Below are positions 31,058 through 39,105 of a stretch of 64,000 bases of DNA, in pieces. Source of the stretch: Edwardsiella ictaluri ATCC 33202 (lineage in GTDB: Bacteria; Pseudomonadota; Gammaproteobacteria; Enterobacterales; Enterobacteriaceae). Location: the NCBI RefSeq assembly GCF_000264785.1, contig NZ_AFJI01000018.1:47758-111757 (forward strand), written 5' to 3'. Every line of letters starts with the position of its first letter. Position 1 is the first letter of the stretch. The notes under the pieces were generated by a model. The model was given only the letters and a program-made list of their open reading frames with translations. It had not been told where the DNA came from and made no database searches. A program made the position numbers and the translations under genes.

Positions 31058-31082
31058 AAGCGTCAGGGTTTGCCGCATCAAT

Positions 31083-31112
31083 AAAAAAACGGGGCGCGAA
31101 TATCGCGCCCCG
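31083..31112 (-). terminator. Terminator of the gntK-gntU unit
   Basis: On the minus strand CGGGGCGCGA / TCGCGCCCCG with a three-base loop is followed by seven T (complement of A7 at 31083-31089), 20 bases after the gntU stop. Confidence 0.9.
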
Positions 31113-31131
31113 CTGCCGTCGGTCGTAGGAC

Positions 31132-32469
31132 TTACAGCGCCATGAAGAACAGCATCCCGACCACGGCGCCGGTGGTGCCGAGGATGGTTTCCATGGCAGA
31201 CCATGTTTTCAGGGTCTGGGCTTCGGTGGCACCGGTGAACTTACCGTACAGCCAGAAGCCGGAGTCGTTGACGTGGCTCAGGACGATGGAGCCGCCAGCG
31301 ATACAGACGGACAGGGCCGCCAGCTGTGCACCGCTGTAGCCCAGTTCACCGATGACCGGCAGAACCAGGCCGACGGTGGTCAGACAGGCTACCGTTGCGG
31401 AACCCTGGATGACGCGTACGGCGGCAGCCAGAACGAAACAGGCAACAGCGATGGGCAGACCCGCACCAATCAGAGAGTTCCCCAGCGCCGGACCCACGCC
31501 GGAATCCACCAGAACCTGCTTAAAGACGCCGCCGGCACCGGTGACCAGAAGAATAATACCGGCGGGTTGGATGGCAGCGGAGCAGATGTCCATCACTTTC
31601 TCTTTGCTCATGCCGCGGCGGATGGCCAGGCCATAGGTAGCGACCAGGCAGGCCAGCAGGATGGCGGTGAACGGATGGCCGATGAACTCCAGCCACTTGT
31701 ACAGCTCGGATCCCTGCTCAACGAAGCGGGCGCCGATGGTTTTCATACCGACCAGAACCAGCGGGAACAGTACCAGTGCCAGGCTGAAGCTAAAGGAGGG
31801 CAGTTGACCTTTGCCCAGGCTCGGCTCCTGAATATCTTTTGGCAGCGCCAGGGTGACGTGCTTGCTGATGAAGTTACCGTACAGCGGGCCGGCCAGAATC
31901 ATACCCGGGATGGCGGCGCACAGGCCGATCAGGATCATCCAGCCATAGTCGGCGCCCATCTGGGAGGCCAGCAGCATCGGGGTTGGCCCCGGCAGCAGGA
32001 AGGCGGCGGCCCCGGCCACGCCGGCAAACAGCGGAATGGCCAGCTTGACCACGTTGCCACCGGTGCGGCGCGCTACGGCGAACACGACGCCGATCAGCAG
32101 TACGATGGCGACGTCAAAGAACAGCGGCAGGGCGCACACCAGACCGGCGATGCCCAGCGCGTAGTGAGCGTGTTTTTCACCAAAGCTCTTCAGCAGGCGG
32201 GCGGCGATCTGATCCAGCGCACCGGTTTCGTGCAGGATTTTACCGAACATGGCGCCCAGCGCCACCACGATAGAGAGGAAGCCCAGCGTGCCGCCCATCC
32301 CGTTTTGCATGGTCTGGGCAATTTTATCGATGGGCATACCGGAGAAGATACCGGCGCCGATAGAGACCAGCATCAGGGCCACAAAGGCGTGCATGCGCGC
32401 CTTCATGACCAGGAACAGCAGTAGCAGCACGGAGCCGACTGCGGTCATTACGAGGGTTAACGTACTCAT
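31132..32469 (-). CDS. gntU: gluconate permease, GntU-like
   Basis: An inner-membrane proton-gluconate symporter of the GntP family. The 445-residue protein starts MSTLTLVMTAVGSVLLLLFL and matches E. coli GntU almost segment by segment: GMGGTLGFLSIVVALGAMFG, FLLPGPTPMLLASQMGADYG, GAGGVFKQVLVDSGVGPALG and IQGSATVACLTTVGLVLPV. About twelve to fourteen membrane segments are expected. It starts eleven bases after gntK, so the two form an operon: the permease brings gluconate in and the kinase phosphorylates it. GntT and GntP are related, but the match to GntU is closest. Confidence 0.92.
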   Translation of the reverse strand: MSTLTLVMTAVGSVLLLLFLVMKARMHAFVALMLVSIGAGIFSGMPIDKIAQTMQNGMGGTLGFLSIVVALGAMFGKILHETGALDQIAARLLKSFGEKHAHYALGIAGLVCALPLFFDVAIVLLIGVVFAVARRTGGNVVKLAIPLFAGVAGAAAFLLPGPTPMLLASQMGADYGWMILIGLCAAIPGMILAGPLYGNFISKHVTLALPKDIQEPSLGKGQLPSFSFSLALVLFPLVLVGMKTIGARFVEQGSELYKWLEFIGHPFTAILLACLVATYGLAIRRGMSKEKVMDICSAAIQPAGIILLVTGAGGVFKQVLVDSGVGPALGNSLIGAGLPIAVACFVLAAAVRVIQGSATVACLTTVGLVLPVIGELGYSGAQLAALSVCIAGGSIVLSHVNDSGFWLYGKFTGATEAQTLKTWSAMETILGTTGAVVGMLFFMAL

Positions 32470-32480
32470 CGTCGGTGCTC

Positions 32481-33011
32481 CTAGGCAATGATGGATTTAA
32501 TGGTATTCAGGGTGTCGGCCACTACGTTGTCCAGCGGCTGGCTGATGTCGATGGCGAACACGTCGCGCTCTTCGGTCGTCGGCTCTTCCAGGGCCGCAAA
32601 CTGGGAAACCAGCATCTGCGGTTTGAAGAAGTGCCCTTTGCGCGCCAACAGGCGGCTTTCGATCAGGGCGAAGTCACCCTGCAGGTAGATGAATGAGAGG
32701 TTGGTGTTACCATCGCGCAGCATGTCGCGGTAACGCTTTTTCAGCGCCGAACAGACGATCAGCGAGACTCCGTTGGTACGCTGCATGGCGAAGACCGCAT
32801 CGTTGAGGGCCTGGAGCCACGGCGTGCGATCGTCATCGTTCAGCGCGTGGCCGTCGGCCATCTTGCTGATGTTGGCGCGTGGGTGCAGGAAGTCACCGTC
32901 CAGAAAGGCGGCGCCCAGCCGTTGGGCGACGGCGTTGGCGACGGCGGACTTGCCGCTGCCGGAAACACCCATCAGAACAAAGACGTGTTTTTGCTGTTGG
33001 CTTTCGCTCAT
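32481..33011 (-). CDS. gntK: gluconokinase
   Basis: The enzyme phosphorylates gluconate to 6-phosphogluconate for the Entner-Doudoroff and pentose phosphate pathways. The ATG at 33011 gives 176 residues starting MSESQQQKHVFVLMGVSGSG. Walker A is GVSGSGKSAV (about residues 15-24), followed by FLDGDFLHPRANISKM, DDDRTPWLQALNDA and SALKKRYRDMLR, all typical of this shikimate-kinase-like family. The open frame continues upstream to 33107, but that stretch covers the GntR operators and is not coding. It is co-transcribed with gntU. Confidence 0.95.
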   Translation of the reverse strand: MSESQQQKHVFVLMGVSGSGKSAVANAVAQRLGAAFLDGDFLHPRANISKMADGHALNDDDRTPWLQALNDAVFAMQRTNGVSLIVCSALKKRYRDMLRDGNTNLSFIYLQGDFALIESRLLARKGHFFKPQMLVSQFAALEEPTTEERDVFAIDISQPLDNVVADTLNTIKSIIA

Positions 33012-33051
33012 GCTGTATTCCCCGGTGGGCGACAAGTTGCCGCGCAATCCA

Positions 33052-33080
33052 ATGTTACTGGTAACTGTTATGGGTAACAT
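33052..33080 (-). promoter_or_regulatory. Two overlapping GntR operators before gntK
   Basis: The GntR consensus is ATGTTA-N4-TAACAT. Operator 1 (33052-33067) reads ATGTTA-CTGG-TAACTG, and operator 2 (33065-33080) reads CTGTTA-TGGG-TAACAT. They overlap by three bases and lie 41-69 bases upstream of the gntK ATG, consistent with repression of gntKU in the absence of gluconate. Confidence 0.85.
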
Positions 33081-33131
33081 TCTCTGGTGCGTTGGATAAA
33101 TTAGCAATGAATGTTAAATGGTATGATTAAT

Positions 33132-33153
33132 AACTGTGATGCTACTCGCAGTT
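33132..33153 (-). promoter_or_regulatory. Candidate CRP site before gntK
   Basis: TGTGA (33135-33139) and TCGCA (33146-33150) are separated by six bases, one mismatch from the CRP consensus core. The position, 124-139 bases upstream of the gntK ATG and above the GntR operators, suits activation by cAMP-CRP, as known for E. coli gnt genes. Confidence 0.65.
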
Positions 33154-33230
33154 GTTAGGGATATGTAGGCAGGGCGTACCGTATGCCGCCCAGCGTGATC
33201 ATACCGGGGTACAGCGGTGCATGAGAGCGG

Positions 33231-34229
33231 CTAAATGCTGCCACCGTACAGCAGGGTGAAGCCGACATCGATGGCGGCGGATTCGGCGCGGCGCTCACCG
33301 CGCAGGCGTGCCAGCAGACGTTCGGCGGCCAGCTGGCCCATGCGCTGACGCGGGGTGAGCACGCTGGCGAGCTGCGGCTCCATCACCTGGCCAATATCGT
33401 GCCCATGGAAGCCGGCGATGGCCATATCCTGCGGAATACGCAGCCCCAGGCGCTGGCATTCGAAGGCTGCGCCAACGGCCAGGTCATCGTTGGTACAGAA
33501 GATGCTGTCCATATCGGGGTAGCGCTTCAGCGCTTCACGCAGCAGCTCACCGCCAACGGAGTAGGAGGAGCTGCGTGGGATCATGACGCTGCGCGGCGTC
33601 AGGCCGGCGGCGTACATCGCCGCTTCATAGCCCTGCTGCTTCATCACCGTACGCTCGTCGAGTCGGGCGCCAAAGTAGACGGTGCGGCGGTGGCCGCGCG
33701 CGATGATGACCTGGGTCATTGCCCGCGCGGCCTCAACGTTGTCGAAGCCCACGGCCATATCGAGGCAGGGGGAGATGCTGTCCATCAGCTCGACCACCGG
33801 GATGCCGGCGACCTCGATCATCTTCAGGGTACGCGGGGTATGGTCGCGCTCGGCCAGGATCAGCCCATCGATGTTGTAGGAGAGCAGGGAGGTGAGGCGC
33901 TCCTCCTCCTTTTCTTTGTGGTAACCATAGTGGGCCAGCATGGTTTGGTAGTGGTGCTGATCGGTGACGCTTTCGATACCGCGTAAAACCTCAGCGAAAA
34001 CCTGGTTGGTTAGCGAGGGCAGCAGCACGCCGATAGCGCGACTGGTCGCGTTAGAGAGAATATCGGGCGCCCGGTTGGGAATATAGCCCAGCTCATCCAG
34101 CGCCGCGGCGATTTTTCCGCGCAGAGGCAGCGAGACCAGCTCGGGGTTGCGCAAGTAGCGGCTGACAGTCATTTTGGTGACGCCGACGCGATCGGCTATA
34201 TCCTGCAATACGGGGCGTTTTTTCTTCAT
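33231..34229 (-). CDS. gntR: gluconate operon repressor GntR (LacI family)
   Basis: A LacI/GalR-type repressor of gluconate genes, released by gluconate. The ATG at 34229 gives MKKKRPVLQDIADRVGVTKM and 332 residues (E. coli 331). The N-terminal helix-turn-helix (VLQDIADRVGVTKMTVSRYLRN) and hinge (ALDELGYIPNRAPDIL) are followed by the periplasmic-binding-protein-like effector domain with GVLLPSLTNQVFAEVLRGIE, DGLILAERDHTPRTL and FCTNDDLAVGAAFECQR. It lies directly upstream of gntK-gntU in the same direction, and its operators are in the gap before gntK. Confidence 0.95.
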   Translation of the reverse strand: MKKKRPVLQDIADRVGVTKMTVSRYLRNPELVSLPLRGKIAAALDELGYIPNRAPDILSNATSRAIGVLLPSLTNQVFAEVLRGIESVTDQHHYQTMLAHYGYHKEKEEERLTSLLSYNIDGLILAERDHTPRTLKMIEVAGIPVVELMDSISPCLDMAVGFDNVEAARAMTQVIIARGHRRTVYFGARLDERTVMKQQGYEAAMYAAGLTPRSVMIPRSSSYSVGGELLREALKRYPDMDSIFCTNDDLAVGAAFECQRLGLRIPQDMAIAGFHGHDIGQVMEPQLASVLTPRQRMGQLAAERLLARLRGERRAESAAIDVGFTLLYGGSI

Positions 34230-34377
34230 TTTCAATGAAATATACACTCTTTATCGGAGTACATCAGTGTAGCAAAAAATCAGTCGCCGGGCATGGGGTG
34301 CGCATGCTTTTCTACTCCGTCGCCTAGATGCGAGGCGCGCGGTCTGTAAGTAAAAAGGAATGTGTCTCATTTGTGGC

Positions 34378-34409
34378 TTGACTCTGGAGTCGACTCCAAT
34401 GTGTAGAGT
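34378..34409 (+). promoter_or_regulatory. ZntR-type (MerR-family) promoter of zntA
   Basis: The -35 box TTGACT (34378-34383) and -10 box TAGAGT (34404-34409) are separated by an overlong 20-base spacer. The spacer is filled by the perfect 14-base palindrome TGGAGTCGACTCCA, as in the E. coli zntA promoter. MerR-family activators untwist such promoters when metal is bound, so zinc (or cadmium, lead) should induce zntA. zntR itself is not in this window. Confidence 0.92.
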
Positions 34410-34451
34410 CATCAATAGTGGCAAGATAGGTAATGATACGAGGAGGAATCG

Positions 34452-36758
34452 ATGACCCATAAACACATTCACTCCGGCGGGGCTGATCCTGCCTGTGGCT
34501 GCGGCCATCAGCATGCTGTGACGCAACATGGCTGTAGCCGTCCGGCGCCAGGGGCGCTAAAAATCAGTATGGCGTCTCCGTTGACGCCGGCCATCGACGG
34601 CACCTGCTGTATGGCAATCCACGACCATGATAGCGTTGAGGAGGACGCCGATCCCCACCCCTTGCCTCCCCTGGCGTCTGGTCGCCAGCGCTTCAGTTGG
34701 CGGGTGGAGGGGATGGATTGTCCCAGCTGCGCCCGGAAGATAGAAACAGCGGTCGCCCAGATTAACGGTGTGGAGCGCGCAGCTGTCCTGTTCGCGACCC
34801 AGAAGCTGGTGGTGGATGCCCAGCAGGATCTCTCCCCGGATATTGACCGGGCGGTGCGCCAGGCGGGCTTTAGCCTACAGGCCGTGGGCGCCAAGCGCGC
34901 AGAGAGCGCCGCGCTGCGCTGGCACGAGGTGATGCCGCTGATCGCGCTGGCGCTGCTGATGCTGCTGAGCTATGGGCTGACGCTGGTTGACCCGTCGCTG
35001 GGCCGGGTGGCCTTTATCGCGACAACGGTGGTCGGGTTGGCACCGATCATGCTGAAAGCCATGCGCCTGATGCGCAGCGGCAGCTATTTCGCCATTGAAA
35101 CCCTGATGAGCATTGCCGCGTTGGGGGCGCTGTTTATCGGGGCGACGCAGGAGGCGGCGATGGTCTTGCTGCTGTTCATGCTGGGCGAGCGCCTGGAATC
35201 CTATGCGGCCAACCGGGCCCGCAAAGGGGTCAGTGCCCTGATGGCTCTGGTGCCCGATGAGGCGGTGGTGATTGAACAGGAGCGGCGGCGGACGCTGGCC
35301 GTCTCTGCGTTGCGTCCCGGCATGGAGATCGAGGTCGCACCGGGCGGTCGTTTGCCCGCCGATGCCGAGCTGCTGCTGGAGAGCGTGAGTTTTGACGAGA
35401 GTGCGTTGACCGGCGAATCGCTGCCGGTCGATCGGCCGCCGGGAGCACGGATTCCGGCCGGCGCGCTGGTCGTCGATCGGGTATGTCGGTTGCGGGTGAT
35501 CTCACAACCCGGGCAAAATGCCATCGATCGTATTCTGCAGCTGATCGAAGAGGCCGAGGAGCGCCGGGCGCCGATCGAGCGGTTCCTGGATCGCTTTAGC
35601 CGTTACTATACGCCGGCGATCATGGCGTTGGCGCTGCTGGTTATCCTGATCCCGCCGCTGGCTTTTGCCCAACCCTGGGACACCTGGATTTACCGAGGGC
35701 TAACGCTGTTGTTGATCGGTTGCCCCTGCGCACTGGTGATCTCAACACCGGCGGCGATCACCTCCGGTCTGGCGGCAGCATCACGTCACGGTGCACTGAT
35801 TAAGGGCGGTGCTGCGCTGGAGCAGCTGGGACGCGTACGCACCATCGCGTTCGATAAAACCGGAACCCTGACGCAGGGGACACCGCAGGTGAGCGGCGTA
35901 TTCAGCGTTGATGGTGTGTCGGCTGAGCGGTTGCTGACGTTGGCGGCGGCGGTGGAGGTGGGTTCCCACCATCCCTTGGCCAAGGCGGTGATCCTTGCCT
36001 GTGAGCAGCGAGACCTGCCGGTAGTGGAGGCTAAGGCCCGTCAGGCGCAGGCTGGTATTGGCGTAACGGGAGAGGTCGATGGCGTTGCGGTACGGGTCGC
36101 GGCGCCGAGTCGTCTGGCGCCAGAGACGCTGCCTGAGTCCCTGCTGGCGCAGATCGCGGCGTGGGAGGAGCGGGGGCAGACGGTCGTGGCGGTTCTGTTG
36201 GATGGCGTAGCCATCGGGGCGATCGCCATGAGTGATACGCTGCGCCCGGACGCCGCTGAGGCGCTGGATGCACTGCGGGCACTGGGTGTTGAGGCCGTCA
36301 TGCTGACGGGGGACAACCCGCGCGCGGCGGCGGCCATTGCCGGCTCTCTGGGGATCGATTTCCGGGCCGGGCTGCTGCCGCAGGATAAGGTTCATCAGGT
36401 GGAGGCGCTCAGCTGTCTGGCGGATACCGCGATGGTCGGTGACGGGATCAATGATGCGCCGGCGATGAAAGCGGCCAGTATCGGCATCGCCATGGGCGGA
36501 GGGACGGACGTGGCACTGGAGACGGCGGATGCAGCGCTGACCCATAATCGGTTGACCGGACTCGCGCAGATGATCGCCTTATCACGGGCGACCCACGCCA
36601 ATATTCGCCAGAATATTACGCTGGCGCTGGGGTTAAAAGGGGTATTCCTGATCACCAGCCTGCTGGGGATCACCGGGCTGTGGCTGGCGGTGTTGGCTGA
36701 CTCTGGTGCCACGGCGCTGGTGACGGCGAATGCGCTACGCCTGTTGCGCCGCCGTTAA
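34452..36758 (+). CDS. zntA: Zn(II)/Cd(II)/Pb(II)-exporting P-type ATPase
   Basis: A P1B-type ATPase of the inner membrane that exports zinc, cadmium and lead. The start at 34452 follows AGGAGGAA. The 768-residue protein is longer than E. coli ZntA (732). The metal-binding domain has GMDCPSC (Cys90 and Cys93), preceded by about 87 residues rich in His and Cys (CGCGHQH, GTCCMAIHDHD), some 30 more than in E. coli. Then come the actuator with ALTGESLPVD, the intramembrane metal site CPC (424-426), the phosphorylated Asp468 in DKTGTLT, HHPLAKA and GDGINDAPAMK. About eight membrane helices are expected. Confidence 0.96.
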   Translation: MTHKHIHSGGADPACGCGHQHAVTQHGCSRPAPGALKISMASPLTPAIDGTCCMAIHDHDSVEEDADPHPLPPLASGRQRFSWRVEGMDCPSCARKIETAVAQINGVERAAVLFATQKLVVDAQQDLSPDIDRAVRQAGFSLQAVGAKRAESAALRWHEVMPLIALALLMLLSYGLTLVDPSLGRVAFIATTVVGLAPIMLKAMRLMRSGSYFAIETLMSIAALGALFIGATQEAAMVLLLFMLGERLESYAANRARKGVSALMALVPDEAVVIEQERRRTLAVSALRPGMEIEVAPGGRLPADAELLLESVSFDESALTGESLPVDRPPGARIPAGALVVDRVCRLRVISQPGQNAIDRILQLIEEAEERRAPIERFLDRFSRYYTPAIMALALLVILIPPLAFAQPWDTWIYRGLTLLLIGCPCALVISTPAAITSGLAAASRHGALIKGGAALEQLGRVRTIAFDKTGTLTQGTPQVSGVFSVDGVSAERLLTLAAAVEVGSHHPLAKAVILACEQRDLPVVEAKARQAQAGIGVTGEVDGVAVRVAAPSRLAPETLPESLLAQIAAWEERGQTVVAVLLDGVAIGAIAMSDTLRPDAAEALDALRALGVEAVMLTGDNPRAAAAIAGSLGIDFRAGLLPQDKVHQVEALSCLADTAMVGDGINDAPAMKAASIGIAMGGGTDVALETADAALTHNRLTGLAQMIALSRATHANIRQNITLALGLKGVFLITSLLGITGLWLAVLADSGATALVTANALRLLRRR

Positions 36759-36841
36759 ATTTCCTTGGGTAATAATTAATGTGTGTATCGTCATATGTGG
36801 ATGATACGCACGTTATGTTGCACGAAGTTACACTCAATTAC

Positions 36842-36850
36842 TGCTATACT
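36842..36850 (+). promoter_or_regulatory. Extended -10 promoter before the outer-membrane gene set
   Basis: TGCTATACT is an extended -10 element (TGn plus TATACT at 36845-36850). The best -35-like box, TTGCAC at 36819-36824, is 20 bases away and therefore weak. The predicted start is about 38 bases before the ATG at 36896. The surrounding interval 36759-36895 is noticeably AT-rich. Confidence 0.5.
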
Positions 36851-36895
36851 CCGCACCCTGCTTTTATTTCTACTCACTTTATAACGCTTAATAAT

Positions 36896-37972
36896 ATGAA
36901 TAATCGTGCATTGCTGTCCTGTCTTTCCGGCGTGCTGATGAGCGGTGTTGCCCATGCGGCCACGTCGGGTAATACCACCGAGCTCAGCAGCACCCTTCCC
37001 TCCTACTACGGCTTGCCCCAGTCGCAGGCCCATGCGGTGGACAGCGTGTCAACTGCCCAGACGCCGGTGCCTGAGGTACAAAAGGAATCGATTCTGCCGA
37101 TTTGGGGCAATGAGGCGCGTGCGCGCGGCTACGATTTGCCAGAGCCTTTCGGTATTAATGTTAACTATATGAATATGCGCCAGAATATTGTGGTGGATAG
37201 CATTGGTTTTAGCGGGTTGGGCTGGGACAGCTATTCGCTGCCTACGGATCTGTTCAACATTAAGGTGGGGAATACCCGTCAGCGTAGCGTCACTCAAACG
37301 ATTAAGTTGGATGCGTGGGTGCTACCTTTCATGAACGTCTACAGTATCGTCGGCAAGACGCGCGGCAGCTCATTGTCCAAGGTCTCTGTCGATGCCGATC
37401 CCAGCCATTATACGCCGGGTAGTATGGATTGGATCATCGCCACTGTCGTTCAGGGAATGAATAAGAGCGGACAGCTACGCGATCTGGATTTCCGGCTGAA
37501 CTTTAAGGGCACCACCTACGGTGCCGGTACGGTGCTGGCCGGCGGCTACGGCAACTGGTTCGGCTTGGTGGATATGAACTATACCCAGACCCGCTTCGAT
37601 ATCCTTGACGGCAGCATCGACGCCTTTACCCTGTCGCCACGCGTCGGCTACCGCTTCACCACCCCCGGCATTGACGCCGTCGGCTTGCCGGACGGCAAGC
37701 TCAGCCTGTGGGTCGGCTCGATGTATCAGGATGTACAGCAGGAGTTTAAGGGCACTCTAAGCGATCTGTCGATGCCGGGTGGATTGTCTGCGCTGATGGA
37801 GATTGCCAATAAGCAGGGTCAGGGCCGTTTCGATGTGCACCAGCATCTGTCGTCGCCGTGGAACGTGCTGATCGGCGCACAGTATGAGATCACCCGTAAT
37901 TTTAACCTGACCACGGAGGTAGGCTTTGCCGAGCGCAATAGCTTCTTTATCTCCGGGGAGTACCGCTTCTGA
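36896..37972 (+). CDS. Predicted outer-membrane beta-barrel protein, first gene of a three-gene set
   Basis: I do not recognise a named family. The ATG at 36896 gives 358 residues with a clear signal peptide (MNNRALLSCLSGVLMSGVAHA, cut before ATSG); the frame is open further upstream but that part is not signal-like. The mature protein has a polar, serine-rich linker to about residue 70, then alternating strands with many Gly, Tyr and Phe (GYGNWFGLVDMNYTQTRFD, FTLSPRVGYRF, LSLWVGSMYQD). It ends in SFFISGEYRF, with the terminal Phe typical of barrels recognised by the BAM complex. The stop overlaps the next ATG by one base. A role with the next two genes at the outer membrane is inferred from coupling only. 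Confidence 0.8.
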   Translation: MNNRALLSCLSGVLMSGVAHAATSGNTTELSSTLPSYYGLPQSQAHAVDSVSTAQTPVPEVQKESILPIWGNEARARGYDLPEPFGINVNYMNMRQNIVVDSIGFSGLGWDSYSLPTDLFNIKVGNTRQRSVTQTIKLDAWVLPFMNVYSIVGKTRGSSLSKVSVDADPSHYTPGSMDWIIATVVQGMNKSGQLRDLDFRLNFKGTTYGAGTVLAGGYGNWFGLVDMNYTQTRFDILDGSIDAFTLSPRVGYRFTTPGIDAVGLPDGKLSLWVGSMYQDVQQEFKGTLSDLSMPGGLSALMEIANKQGQGRFDVHQHLSSPWNVLIGAQYEITRNFNLTTEVGFAERNSFFISGEYRF

Positions 37973-39105
37973 TGCGCCGCCACCTGATGGCTCTGGCGCT
38001 GGTCTGTACACTTTCGCCACTGGAGGGACAGGCGGATCTGTTGCCGACGCGTGCGCAGATCGATGAGTGGCTGGGGCATCTGGGTGGCGACGATCGCTTC
38101 GATCCGGACAAGGGGATTGACTGGGGGGTACTGCCGGGGCCGTTTTTTAATCCCGAGCTGGGGCTGGGGGTCGGCACCGCGGTGGCTGGGCTGTATCGCC
38201 CGGATCCCTCGGATACCGTCAGCCAGAATTCCAGTATTACGCTGAGCGGTTACCTCAGCTCTACCGGCGCCTTTGGGCTGGGAGTTCGCAGCTACAGCTT
38301 TTTTGACAATGATCGCTGGCGTATCTTTGTCACCGGTGGGCTCAGCGATACGCCGACCTACTACTGGGGACAGGGCTTCCGCGCCGGGGCCGATGACGAT
38401 GGTCGGCAGAAATACACGGCGCAGTCGCTGCGGCTACAGCCGGATGTGCTGTACCGGGTAGCGTCTCAGACATACCTCGGCGTCGGCTGGTCGCTGTCGG
38501 CGATGCATGCCGCCGATGTTAAGCAAACGGATCGTCTGGCGCAGATTCGCGATGGGCGTACGGTATTCAGCTCTGGCCCCAGCCTATCGCTGCAGTATGA
38601 CAGCCGGGACTTTGTACCCAATCCGCACAGGGGGATGTTGGCGAGCCTACGCTACACCCACTATACGCCGGAAGCGGGCAGCGATACCCGCTTTGATAAC
38701 CTGATGACCCGCTTCAGTACCTACCACGCGCTGGATGCGACCCGCGTGCTGGCCTGGGAGATCGATGGTGAGTTTACCCAGGGGGCGGTGCCGTGGAATA
38801 TGCTGCCGTCGCTCGGCGGCGATCAGCGGATGCGGGGTTACTACCAGGGGCGCTACCGCGATCGTAATCTGATTAGTTCGCAGCTGGAGTACCGGCAGAA
38901 GCTGAGCTGGCGCCACGGCGTGGTAGCTTGGGCCGGTGCCGGTACGATGGGGCCAAACGTCAGGGAGCTGGGCAGCAGTCGCTGGCTGCCCACCGTGGGG
39001 GTCGGCTACCGCTTCGCCTTTAAGCCCGGCATTAATATTCGTTTGGACTATGGTATTGGCCGCGGCAGTAGCGGTTTTTATTTTCAGGTAGGAGAGGCAT
39101 TTTGA
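37972..39105 (+). CDS. POTRA-less Omp85/BamA-like outer-membrane barrel protein
   Basis: The 377-residue protein has a signal peptide (cut after about residue 21, SPLEGQA). The mature part resembles the C-terminal barrel of the bacterial surface antigen (Omp85, D15) family: FFNPELGLGVGTAVAGLYR as a first strand, SLSLQYDSRDFVPNPHRGM, and GGDQRMRGYYQGRYRD. The last contains the (V/M)RG(F/Y) tip motif of barrel loop 6 (Met287-Tyr290). It ends GIGRGSSGFYFQVGEAF with the terminal Phe. No room exists for POTRA domains: only about 45 residues separate the signal peptide and the first strands. Such short Omp85 members are known but mostly uncharacterised. It is translationally coupled to both neighbours. 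Confidence 0.85.
   Translation: MRRHLMALALVCTLSPLEGQADLLPTRAQIDEWLGHLGGDDRFDPDKGIDWGVLPGPFFNPELGLGVGTAVAGLYRPDPSDTVSQNSSITLSGYLSSTGAFGLGVRSYSFFDNDRWRIFVTGGLSDTPTYYWGQGFRAGADDDGRQKYTAQSLRLQPDVLYRVASQTYLGVGWSLSAMHAADVKQTDRLAQIRDGRTVFSSGPSLSLQYDSRDFVPNPHRGMLASLRYTHYTPEAGSDTRFDNLMTRFSTYHALDATRVLAWEIDGEFTQGAVPWNMLPSLGGDQRMRGYYQGRYRDRNLISSQLEYRQKLSWRHGVVAWAGAGTMGPNVRELGSSRWLPTVGVGYRFAFKPGINIRLDYGIGRGSSGFYFQVGEAF

Noticed and set aside
31273..32424. Open frame of about 380 codons on the plus strand opposite gntU
   Set aside because: The translation is an unnatural Gln/Asp/Gly-rich sequence produced by reading antisense to a hydrophobic membrane protein.
36779..36895. Upstream extension of the first outer-membrane gene (39 extra residues)
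   Set aside because: The frame is open, but the extra residues would put a polar stretch before the signal peptide and would include the promoter; the start at 36896 fits better.
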